A stretch of DNA of 9,105 nt from NCBI GenBank assembly GCA_024275855.1, contig JAJRYL010000142.1:1-9105 (forward strand). The letters are read 5' to 3'. This document shows positions 1 to 5,300 of this stretch, one piece after another (position 1 is the first letter of the stretch; every line of letters starts with the position of its first letter). The notes beneath the pieces were generated by a model, which saw only the letters and a list, made by a program, of their open reading frames with translations, was not told where the DNA came from and searched no databases. Source of the stretch: Deltaproteobacteria bacterium (GTDB lineage: Bacteria; Desulfobacterota; GWC2-55-46; JADFVP01). Position numbers and translations under genes: made by a program.

Positions 1-2280
1 ATAAAGGTAGAAGACAGGTTGGATTCCCTTAAGCGGATCGAAGGGCTCGATATAATAATAAACGCCACGGTAGACCCCGAGGTAGAGAAGTTTCTCGAAG
101 ATCCGTTTTTTAACGATGTCGAAAAGCTCGGCCCGCTCAGCACACGCCTCTTATGGGGTGTAAGGGCAACTACCTCCGTAGGTACGGACGGGGTTATCGC
201 CGCCGGGAATCAGAGTGCTCTGCTTGGCGCGTTTCGGGAGATTGTGGACGCCGTTCGCCTCAGTATAGACCGCAAGGAACTGCTCTCTGTAATACTCAAA
301 CTCGCCACGGAGTCTACAAGCGCTGAGCGCGGCTCTATAATGCTTACGCATAATGAAGACTCAACGCTAAGGGTGGAAATAGCCAAGGGTATGGACGAAG
401 AGGTCGTGCGCAAGATTCGCGTGCCGATTGGCGAGGGTATTTCCGGCAGGGTGGCGATTACCGGCAAACCGCAGCTTATCTCCGGCAAGGCCGATTCCGA
501 CGAATTCAAGCGCCCGATGAACAGAAGCGATGTCAAGAGCGCTATGTGCGTGCCCCTTATAGTAAAGGGCGACGTTATCGGGGTTATAAACGTAAACTCG
601 AACGAGTCGAAACACGTCTTTACCAATGAAGACCTTCAGTTTCTCTCAAGCCTCGCGGCCCTTGCCGCCGAGGTAATTCAACGCTCCAACGAGTACGAGC
701 AGCTTCGGGTCAACGCCGCCAAGTTCAAGTTCTGGAAAGATGTAGATACCATTATGTCCGCCCGTGAGCCGATTGAAAAACGGCTCAATAAGGTGGCGAG
801 GAATCTATCCATGATAATTCCAGGTCTTACCTCTTTTATCTACCTTTATGACGAAGATACCCAGAAGCTCTTTTTAAAGGCGTCGAGCGTAAGGGACTCC
901 AAGGCCATGGGCATCGTTTCGCTTCGTCCGGGAGAGGGTATAGAGGGCACCGGTTTCGAGGCAAGGCGTGATATTTTTATGGTTGAGAGAACAGACGACA
1001 GGAGCGTTAAAAGAATTTATATTACCTTGCCGATGTCTGCCCACGATACTTATGTGGGTACATTCAACGCGCAGGTGGTTTCTCCGCACGGGCTTAGCAA
1101 ATACCACGAAGATTTTCTTCTTGAAATCCGCGAGCTGATCGCTCTATGTGTCTATAAACAGAAGCTCGCCGAGAGCGAGAAGATGCGTTCGAGAAAGCTC
1201 TTCGCGGTTGACGAGGCCGGTCTTGAGATGATTTCCATCGGGGATATCAACAGGCTTTCGACGATAATAGTTACGACTCCGGCGGCTATAATCGGTGCCG
1301 AGGGTTCGCTGCTCAGGTTAAAGACGCCCGGGTCTACAAAGTACAAAACAGTCGCTACATACGGGCTCGACAGCAAAAAGGTCAGGGAGTACTTTCTGCC
1401 GATAGAAAAAGAGACCGTTATGGAGGTTCTTAGAAAGAGCGCTCCGGTTTCGCGCGAGTTTAACGAAGAGGCGAGCGTTTATATACGCTCGGTTCTCTCT
1501 TTTCCGCTCATGATCGACGGCAAGGTGATCGGCGTTCAGACCTTTTTCAATAAATCGTCCGAAGAGTATATCTTCCCGTGCGCCTTCTCTAAAGACGACC
1601 TGAAGGTAATCTCCCGTTTCGGAGTCTATTCCGTTAAGGCTCTTTCAAGGATATTTGTGCCTCAAGAATCTTCCGGCGCAATGGCTCCGCTGCCCGTAAC
1701 ATCGGCGCAGATAGAGGCGTCTGCCGAACCTGTTCCGGTTGAAGAAGCTCAGGCGGTACAGCGGCAGGTTTCGTCTTTGTCTGAACCGGAAGTCGCGGGG
1801 GTAACGGGCGGCGAGTGTAAAGTATCCGCGCTTACCACCTTCGAGGCCCGTGTGGAGCAGGAGTTGAACAGGTCGCGAAGGCTCGGAAAAAGCATGTCCG
1901 TCGCCACGCTTCGAATTGCCGGGCTTAAAGACCCGTCTTTTACCGACTCCGAAGAGTTCGAAACGCTTGTGCTGCTGATGATAAGAAAGTGCACAAGGAA
2001 CTTCGACGTGCTGACAAAGTTGAATGACGAGACGTATGCCATGATCTTTCCCGATACAAACGAGCGTGTTATCAGGGTGCTCGACGCTATATCCGGGCTG
2101 ATAATGTCCGAAGAACGCTTTACCGCCCCGTATGTAGAAGGCAGGCTCGACGTGCTCTTCGGTTACGGTACCTTTCCCGATAACGGCGACTCCTTTGCCG
2201 AGCTTTATGCAAAAGCCACTACGCGCGAACGGCTGAATCTCAATAGGTCTATCGCCCCGGTACTTAATGTGGTAAAGTAG
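1..2280 (+). CDS. Multi-GAF signalling protein with degenerate GGDEF-like C-terminus (5' partial)
   Basis: The frame is open from base 1 and the first possible start, TTG at 19, has no well-spaced ribosome site, so the gene very probably begins upstream of the window. Numbering from that TTG, residues 1-60 (LDIIINATVDPEV, then LSTRLLWGV) look like the end of a Rossmann-type nucleotide-binding domain; this is inference. Three GAF domains follow: about 84-220 (GEGISGRVAITGKP, MCVPLIVKGDVIGVINV), 245-378 (more diverged) and 400-545 (SFPLMIDGKVIGVQTFFNK). Residues 546-600 are a Pro/Glu/Ala/Ser-rich linker. Residues 605-745 follow the GGDEF fold (FEARVEQELNRSRRLGK, then FPDTNERV), but the signature is LNDET at 668-672, so cyclase activity is not expected. 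GAF domains bind small ligands or mediate dimerisation. There are no membrane segments and no kinase or HD-GYP domain in the visible part. The likely role is cytoplasmic sensing; ligand and output are unknown. Confidence 0.85.
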   Translation: MKVEDRLDSLKRIEGLDIIINATVDPEVEKFLEDPFFNDVEKLGPLSTRLLWGVRATTSVGTDGVIAAGNQSALLGAFREIVDAVRLSIDRKELLSVILKLATESTSAERGSIMLTHNEDSTLRVEIAKGMDEEVVRKIRVPIGEGISGRVAITGKPQLISGKADSDEFKRPMNRSDVKSAMCVPLIVKGDVIGVINVNSNESKHVFTNEDLQFLSSLAALAAEVIQRSNEYEQLRVNAAKFKFWKDVDTIMSAREPIEKRLNKVARNLSMIIPGLTSFIYLYDEDTQKLFLKASSVRDSKAMGIVSLRPGEGIEGTGFEARRDIFMVERTDDRSVKRIYITLPMSAHDTYVGTFNAQVVSPHGLSKYHEDFLLEIRELIALCVYKQKLAESEKMRSRKLFAVDEAGLEMISIGDINRLSTIIVTTPAAIIGAEGSLLRLKTPGSTKYKTVATYGLDSKKVREYFLPIEKETVMEVLRKSAPVSREFNEEASVYIRSVLSFPLMIDGKVIGVQTFFNKSSEEYIFPCAFSKDDLKVISRFGVYSVKALSRIFVPQESSGAMAPLPVTSAQIEASAEPVPVEEAQAVQRQVSSLSEPEVAGVTGGECKVSALTTFEARVEQELNRSRRLGKSMSVATLRIAGLKDPSFTDSEEFETLVLLMIRKCTRNFDVLTKLNDETYAMIFPDTNERVIRVLDAISGLIMSEERFTAPYVEGRLDVLFGYGTFPDNGDSFAELYAKATTRERLNLNRSIAPVLNVVK

Positions 2281-2329
2281 CCTGTACTGTTGCGCTGTAT
2301 CAGCCACCCGAAAAATAATTGGAAGAGTC

Positions 2330-2584
2330 ATGGTAAACGTAAAGTTTTTCGCCATGCTGAAAGGCATAGCCGGCGTTGATGTTACGGAGTACGATATAAC
2401 CGGATCTGTGACTATGACGGTAGGAGAGTTGAAGAAGAGGATTGTAGCCGATATACCCTCTTTAACCGAAGCGCTTCAGAGCCGCTCTATCCTGGTTTCT
2501 CTCAACCAGGAGGTTGCCGATGATAAAGCCGTTATAGAAGACGGCGACGAGGTTGCCTTTCTGCCTCCTTATTCCGGCGGCTGA
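2330..2584 (+). CDS. moaD: Molybdopterin synthase sulfur-carrier subunit MoaD
   Basis: This 84-residue ubiquitin-like protein has the usual length for the family. It shows the VNVKFFAMLKGIAG beta-strand start, a TVGELKKRI helix, the segment LVSLNQEVADDKAVIEDGDEVAFLPPYSGG and the obligatory C-terminal Gly-Gly (residues 83-84). In known MoaD proteins the terminal glycine is adenylylated by MoeB-type enzymes and converted to a thiocarboxylate, which donates sulfur to precursor Z (cPMP) in the MoaE active site. The ATG is preceded by GGAAGAG at 2321-2327. The gene lies 49 bases after the GAF gene and 273 bases before its partner moaE. No moeB-like activating gene is in view. Confidence 0.95.
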   Translation: MVNVKFFAMLKGIAGVDVTEYDITGSVTMTVGELKKRIVADIPSLTEALQSRSILVSLNQEVADDKAVIEDGDEVAFLPPYSGG

Positions 2585-2795
2585 CCCACCCCCGGTGGGG
2601 GGATATATTTAAGCTGTTTTTATGCCAATATGTTTATCGATAACCGCTTTATCAGATACGAACCGTTAGCCTGATTTTCAAAAACCGCACCCACCCTCGG
2701 TGGGGTGATATAATTGACCTGTTTTTATATCGATATCTTTATTAATAAGCGGTTTGTTGGGTCAGAACCGTTAGCCTGATTTTCAAAAACCGCAC
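2585..2795 (+). repeat. Tandem duplication of a 105-base intergenic unit
   Basis: Two head-to-tail copies, 2585-2689 and 2690-2794, align without gaps at a period of exactly 105 bases. A hand count gives about 19 mismatches (about 82% identity). Each copy starts with a short hairpin, CCCACC-nnn-GGTGGG (2585-2599 and 2690-2704), then an AT-rich middle, and ends in a perfectly conserved 31-base block (2660-2690 and 2765-2795) that starts GAACCGTTAGCCTGATTTTC and ends in AAAAACCGCAC. The first copy starts immediately after the moaD stop codon. The middle of the unit has diverged while both ends are conserved. Neither copy holds a convincing reading frame. Whether it is an RNA element, a dispersed intergenic repeat or a simple local duplication cannot be decided here. 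Confidence 0.85.
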
Positions 2796-2821
2796 TAAGT
2801 ATATTTGGCGCGGTTTTTTTT
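2786..2821 (+). terminator. Rho-independent terminator between moaD and moaE
   Basis: AAAACCGC (2786-2793) can pair perfectly with GCGGTTTT (2810-2817), with a 16-base loop and a run of eight T at 2814-2821. The left arm lies within the last bases of the second 105-base repeat copy. The large loop makes it weaker than a textbook terminator, but the arm match and T run are clear. It would end transcripts coming from moaD and the upstream GAF gene before moaE. Confidence 0.65.
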
Positions 2822-2842
2822 ACTTCAACCAATACTTTTTGT

Positions 2843-2851
2843 TGTTACAAT
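2843..2851 (+). promoter_or_regulatory. Extended -10 promoter for moaE, predicted leaderless
   Basis: TGT followed by TACAAT fits the extended -10 consensus TGnTATAAT with one mismatch. No good -35 is present (TTCAAC at 2824-2829 is the nearest), as is usual for extended -10 promoters. Counting from the -10 box, +1 falls at about 2858, the A of the moaE ATG. This agrees with the absence of a usable ribosome site: the only AGGA (2852-2855) is just two bases from the start. Pattern match only. Confidence 0.45.
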
Positions 2852-2857
2852 AGGAAT

Positions 2858-3286
2858 ATGACAAGCAGACTTATAAGCATACAGAAAGAGCCCTTTTCGG
2901 TGGACACGGTTATTGACGAGGTAAAGGCAGCCTCTAACGGTATTGGCGCGGTTACTACTTTTTTGGGTATCGGGCGCGATTTCTCCAAGGGTGAGGTTAT
3001 AACCGACCTCAACTTCGAGCACTACCCCGGCATGGCCGAGAAGAAGCTTGAGGATATAAGGGCGCGGGCGCTCGCTAACTTCAATATTATCGAGATGGCG
3101 ATATATCACAGGGTCGGCCCCATCGCGGTCGGTGAGGATATTGTTCTTATAGCGGCGGCCTCGGCTCATCGCAACGACTCTTTTATGGCCGCTGAGTGGG
3201 CCATTACCGAGCTTAAAAGGGTTACCCCTATCTGGAAAACGGAGACTACGTCCGGGGGCGTTGTCTGGGTCTCTCAAACGCCGTAA
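2858..3286 (+). CDS. moaE: Molybdopterin synthase catalytic subunit MoaE
   Basis: This 142-residue protein matches MoaE along its length. Visible family motifs are AVTTFLGIGR (31-40), LNFEHYPGM (51-59), YHRVG (83-87), SAHR (102-105) and LKRVTPIWKTE (119-129). Lys120 and Lys127 correspond to the active-site lysines of the E. coli enzyme (K119 and K126). MoaE binds cyclic pyranopterin monophosphate and, with two MoaD thiocarboxylates, inserts the dithiolene sulfurs in the cytoplasm. It is slightly shorter at the C-terminus than E. coli MoaE, as in many bacteria. The ATG is the only reasonable start. It has no correctly spaced ribosome site, and an extended -10 box sits directly in front, so leaderless translation is possible. 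It is separated from moaD by a repeat and a terminator. Confidence 0.95.
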   Translation: MTSRLISIQKEPFSVDTVIDEVKAASNGIGAVTTFLGIGRDFSKGEVITDLNFEHYPGMAEKKLEDIRARALANFNIIEMAIYHRVGPIAVGEDIVLIAAASAHRNDSFMAAEWAITELKRVTPIWKTETTSGGVVWVSQTP

Positions 3287-3327
3287 TTTATATTTACGTT
3301 ACATGTATATTTATTTAGCCGTTAAAA

Positions 3328-3347
3328 CACCGGACACTTGTCTGGTG
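3328..3347 (+). repeat. Intergenic hairpin 1, core GACACTTGTC
   Basis: CACCGGACA (3328-3336) pairs with TGTCTGGTG (3339-3347), giving nine base pairs including one G-U across a two-base centre (in practice a four-base or larger loop). There is no T run, so it is not an intrinsic terminator. Its core differs by one base from that of the hairpin at 3398-3419, in the same gap between moaE and mog. Confidence 0.6.
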
Positions 3348-3397
3348 ATGAACAGACCGTTCGAAGAACCGAAGCCGAAGGTTTGTGACAGAAAGAT

Positions 3398-3419
3398 TCC
3401 CCCGACACCTGTCGGGGGA
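3398..3419 (+). repeat. Intergenic hairpin 2, core GACACCTGTC, just upstream of mog
   Basis: TCCCCCGACA (3398-3407) pairs perfectly with TGTCGGGGGA (3410-3419) around a CC centre. It ends 13 bases before the GAGG ribosome site of the mog gene (3433-3436), so in the mRNA it would be a very stable 5'-UTR hairpin. The rest of the 3287-3443 gap has only an AT-rich stretch with a weak TATATT -10-like hexamer at 3306-3311 and no matching -35. Confidence 0.65.
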
Positions 3420-3443
3420 GGTTCACTTTAATGAGGTTACGCA

Positions 3444-3950
3444 GTGCAGGAAAAAAGGGTAATAACGGTCGGTATACTGACCATGAGCGATAAAGGCTCC
3501 AAGGGCGAGCGGGAAGATATAAGCGGGCTCGAAATACGGCGCATGGTCGCTGAACTTGGGTCGGTAGTTAAGGCTTACGAGGTGATACCGGACGAGGTGC
3601 CTGTTATAGAAGAGCGGCTTAAGAACTTTTCAGACGAGTTGAAACTCGACCTTGTGCTGACAACCGGCGGCACCGGTGTTACACCGCGCGACGTTACGCC
3701 TGAGGCCACGTTTGCCATTATAGAGCGCTCTTTACCCGGCATGAGCGAGGTTATGCGTTTTGAGTCCATGAAAAAGACCCCTTACGCCATGATCTCGCGC
3801 GCTGTCTGCGGAATAAGGGGAACTACGCTTATTATAAACCTGCCGGGAAGCCCCAAGGCCGTAAGAGAGAACCTTGCGGCGGTTCTGCCCGCTATCAGGC
3901 ATACCGTAGAGAAGATAAACGGTAGCACGGAAGATTGCGCTACACTGTAG
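3444..3950 (+). CDS. mog: Molybdopterin adenylyltransferase, MogA/MoaB family
   Basis: This 168-residue protein has the single-domain MoCF-binding fold. It has VGILTMSDKGSKGEREDISG (9-28), IPDE with Asp50, the nucleotide/pterin-binding motif TTGGTGVTPRDVTPEAT (73-89) with Asp83, and LPGSPKAVRENL (133-144). Asp50 and Asp83 match the functional aspartates of E. coli MogA. The family transfers AMP to molybdopterin before Mo insertion by MoeA. In some anaerobes paralogues serve tungsten cofactor, so MogA or MoaB is equally possible as a name. The GTG start is chosen because GAGG at 3433-3436 lies seven bases upstream; the next in-frame ATG (codon 14) would remove the first beta strand. It is preceded by two hairpins, and a palindrome covers its stop codon. 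Confidence 0.92.
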   Translation: MQEKRVITVGILTMSDKGSKGEREDISGLEIRRMVAELGSVVKAYEVIPDEVPVIEERLKNFSDELKLDLVLTTGGTGVTPRDVTPEATFAIIERSLPGMSEVMRFESMKKTPYAMISRAVCGIRGTTLIINLPGSPKAVRENLAAVLPAIRHTVEKINGSTEDCATL

Positions 3951-3956
3951 CGCAAT
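3934..3956 (+). repeat. Perfect palindrome across the mog stop codon
   Basis: ATTGCGCTACA (3934-3944) and TGTAGCGCAAT (3946-3956) are exact inverted copies around a single C. The arms encode the last codons of mog and include its TAG stop (3948-3950). No T run follows, so it may act as an mRNA 3'-end stabiliser or a protein-binding palindrome rather than as a terminator. Confidence 0.55.
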
Positions 3957-4014
3957 GTAGTGCTTTGAAGTTATTGTTCAGGAAAAAAGTATGGTTTAGT
4001 CTGTATGATCTTTA

Positions 4015-4033
4015 GCCGAAGAGTCACTTCGGC
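4015..4033 (+). other. Small hairpin downstream of mog
   Basis: GCCGAAG (4015-4021) pairs with CTTCGGC (4027-4033) across a five-base loop AGTCA. It has no T run. It lies between the mog stop and the strong terminator at 4059-4091 and may be part of the 3' UTR. Confidence 0.4.
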
Positions 4034-4058
4034 CATGTTCATAGAAAGAGAAGAGGGT

Positions 4059-4091
4059 AAAAAGAGTGGTTGCCCTCCACTCTTTTTTTTT
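4059..4091. terminator. Strong bidirectional intrinsic terminator
   Basis: AAAAAGAGTGG (4059-4069) and CCACTCTTTTT (4077-4087) form an 11-base-pair stem with a seven-base loop. Nine T follow on the + strand (4083-4091), and the five A on the left arm give a T run on the minus strand. It sits between the convergent mog gene (+) and the zinc-ribbon gene (-) and would end both transcripts. The rest of the 3951-4200 gap holds no supportable gene. Confidence 0.85.
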
Positions 4092-4200
4092 GGGTTCCAA
4101 CACTCCCCGGTTAACCATAAAATCCAACATAAAGTAGCGCGGACGGAACCGGTGAAATACCGCTGTTTACCCGTAAGTTCGCTTTTTGCGAAGAGTGGAG

Positions 4201-4449
4201 TCAGTCGGCGGAAATCAGTACCGGCTCGCAGAGCGAAGAGTCGTATATAGCGAGACGACCGCATTTTTTGCAGATATACTCAATCTTGTCGAGCATGCCG
4301 CTACAGACGTGGCGCGCGTCATGTATACTCTTGGAGCAAAACTCACAGTTAAAGGGCAGCGCCTCTTCACGCGGGTGGCAAAGGTGTCCGCGGCCGCTCG
4401 CTGTTTTTTCGCATGTCGGGCAAGGGTAGGTCTTTACATAATCGGTCAT
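4201..4449 (-). CDS. Small Cys-rich zinc-ribbon-like protein, function unknown
   Basis: This 82-residue protein has nine cysteines: CPTC (10-13), Cys24 in HLCHP, CEFC (35-38), Cys49 in RHVCSGM, CKKC (60-63) and Cys74. Three CxxC knuckles plus single Cys/His residues (His22, His25, His47) could hold two metal sites, most likely structural zinc. The arrangement resembles small conserved hypothetical proteins I associate with deltaproteobacteria and related bacteria; no function is known to me. GAAAGGA (minus strand, 4465-4459) is a well-spaced ribosome site nine bases before the ATG. The gene starts 38 bases after the ferritin-like gene, so the two are probably cotranscribed. There is no signal peptide or membrane segment, so it should be cytoplasmic. 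A nucleic-acid-binding or metal-handling role would be inference. Confidence 0.8.
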   Translation of the reverse strand: MTDYVKTYPCPTCEKTASGRGHLCHPREEALPFNCEFCSKSIHDARHVCSGMLDKIEYICKKCGRLAIYDSSLCEPVLISAD

Positions 4450-4487
4450 GGAAGTCTGTCCTTTCTATCTTCTAATATATGAAAACT

Positions 4488-4988
4488 TTAAACGTTGCTG
4501 AAGAGCGCTTCGCGCTGGGCTGTCAGCTTACGAAGGTGCTCCTTCTCTTGAGTTATAAGTTTCTCTACGACAGTAAGGTCTTTATCGGTAACCATCTTTA
4601 TTAATTCGTAGTAGAAGAGCAACGAGTCTTTTTCCATGCTTATCGCGTGTTCGAGCGCCTGTTGCTCGTCAAAGATGCTTTCTGAGAGCTTGTCGCCGCC
4701 GTCCGGTTCGGTAAAGACCTCGTAATCGGCCATCGACTTAAGGTATTCGTTCGCGTCGGCTATATACGGGTCGAACTCGGGTGGCGGAGTATCGTCGGCA
4801 ATAGAGCTTTTTATATCTCTGAACGAGACGATATGGTTGCGCTCTTCCTCGGCAAGTTGAGTAAAAAGGGCCTTTAACTGCGTTGTCTTTGCGCTCTCTG
4901 CAGCGTCTTTATAGAAGCGGTAACCGTTTTCCTCTATCCTGACCGCCATCTCGATGATCTCTTTTCCTGTAAAGTGTACCGGGTCCAT
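4488..4988 (-). CDS. Ferritin-like / rubrerythrin-type diiron protein
   Basis: With the start at 4988 the protein has 166 residues and forms a four-helix ferritin-like bundle. Each half carries one Glu and one ExxH: Glu19 (RIEENGYRFY) with E49-R-N-H52, and Glu119 (MEKDSLLFYYELI) with E148-K-E-H151. This is the full ligand set of a diiron centre. No rubredoxin-like CxxC domain is present, unlike classical rubrerythrin. Relatives act in peroxide reduction, oxidative-stress defence or iron handling in anaerobes; the exact reaction cannot be assigned. The frame is open back to an ATG at 5063, but the start at 4988 is preferred: GGAGGG (minus strand, 5000-4995) is six bases away, and the extra 25 residues match nothing and overlap a likely promoter. 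The zinc-ribbon gene follows 38 bases downstream. Confidence 0.85.
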   Translation of the reverse strand: MDPVHFTGKEIIEMAVRIEENGYRFYKDAAESAKTTQLKALFTQLAEEERNHIVSFRDIKSSIADDTPPPEFDPYIADANEYLKSMADYEVFTEPDGGDKLSESIFDEQQALEHAISMEKDSLLFYYELIKMVTDKDLTVVEKLITQEKEHLRKLTAQREALFSNV

Positions 4989-4994
4989 CTTTAT

Positions 4995-5000
4995 CCCTCC
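4995..5000 (-). promoter_or_regulatory. Ribosome binding site fixing the ferritin-like start
   Basis: GGAGGG on the minus strand lies six bases before the ATG at 4988-4986. It is the strongest Shine-Dalgarno sequence in the window and shows that the upstream in-frame ATG at 5063 is not the real start. Confidence 0.8.
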
Positions 5001-5032
5001 TGCAGTGAGTATATTGCTGATATTAGACAACA

Positions 5033-5063
5033 GGTATAGTTGCGAAAACCTCTTGTATGTCAA
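5033..5063 (-). promoter_or_regulatory. Candidate sigma70-type promoter of the ferritin-like/zinc-ribbon unit
   Basis: On the minus strand a perfect TTGACA (5063-5058) is followed 19 bases later by TATACC (5038-5033), which matches four of six -10 positions. The spacer is longer than ideal. Transcription would start near 5026 and give a leader of about 40 bases ending in the strong GGAGGG site. Confidence 0.4.
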
Positions 5064-5186
5064 CCGATTGTTAGTGGTATTGCAGTATATCAGAAGGTGC
5101 GGGGGTGTTGCAAGGTAGATTAACGGAGTATAGGTTCAAAATTTGCTCGAAGCCGTGGCAACTATGTAGGTACGGCTATTAAACAA

Positions 5187-5215
5187 TTGACAATTGAGGG
5201 TAACTTGCGCATGAT
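5187..5215 (+). promoter_or_regulatory. Candidate promoter of the glycosyltransferase operon
   Basis: A perfect TTGACA (5187-5192) is followed after 17 bases by CATGAT (5210-5215), which keeps the conserved second A and last T of the -10 box. The -35 lies inside a tandem ACAATTG-ACAATTG (5183-5196), and the palindrome CAATTG occurs twice, which could be an operator. AGCCGT (5151-5156) and ACGGCT (5172-5177) form a further inverted repeat just upstream. Transcription would begin about 45 bases before the glycosyltransferase ATG. Confidence 0.45.
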
Positions 5216-5240
5216 AAACTGTTTATATGGAAAGACAATA

Positions 5241-5300
5241 ATGAAGCTTAAACGAGTATTTTTTCACTATGAAAGAGACAGGTTCATATATAAATTATAG
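5241..5300 (+). other. Possible 19-codon leader ORF overlapping the first glycosyltransferase start
   Basis: An ATG at 5241 follows GGAAAG (5229-5234) and opens a frame of 19 codons (MKLKRVFFHYERDRFIYKL), ending at TAG 5298-5300. It overlaps the ATG of the glycosyltransferase (5269) in another frame. The larger gene has no clear ribosome site of its own, so translation could be coupled. The peptide matches nothing I recognise, and chance occurrence is quite possible. Confidence 0.2.

Noticed and set aside
1645..2367. Minus-strand open frame of 240 codons antisense to the GAF gene
   Set aside because: It lies opposite a well-supported coding region, shows no recognisable domain and runs into the moaD start. 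It is an antisense artefact.
2585..2795. CRISPR-like array
   Set aside because: There are only two copies of a 105-base unit in tandem, with no short repeats separated by unique spacers and no cas genes.
2585..2857. Moco riboswitch ahead of moaE
   Set aside because: The hairpins and repeat do not resemble the known multi-stem Moco RNA motif as far as I can judge by eye. Only a covariance search could settle it.
2825..3277. Minus-strand open frame of 150 codons opposite moaE
   Set aside because: moaE on the other strand has the full motif set, so this is a shadow frame.
4101..4200. tRNA or small RNA in the gap between the terminator and the zinc-ribbon gene
   Set aside because: Only weak short stems are present (for example TTCGC with GCGAA at 4178-4192); there is no cloverleaf, T-loop consensus or promoter-terminator pair.
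4005..4250. Plus-strand open frame of 81 codons
   Set aside because: It contains the whole intrinsic terminator and runs into the oppositely oriented zinc-ribbon gene; the translation is Ser/Arg-rich without family features.
3971..4264. Minus-strand open frame of 97 codons
   Set aside because: It overlaps the end of the zinc-ribbon gene and crosses the bidirectional terminator, with no plausible protein features.
4989..5063. N-terminal 25-residue extension of the ferritin-like protein from an in-frame ATG at 5063 (minus strand)
   Set aside because: The internal ATG at 4988 has a strong GGAGGG six bases away and begins the family-like sequence. The extension matches nothing and overlaps a probable -35/-10 pair.
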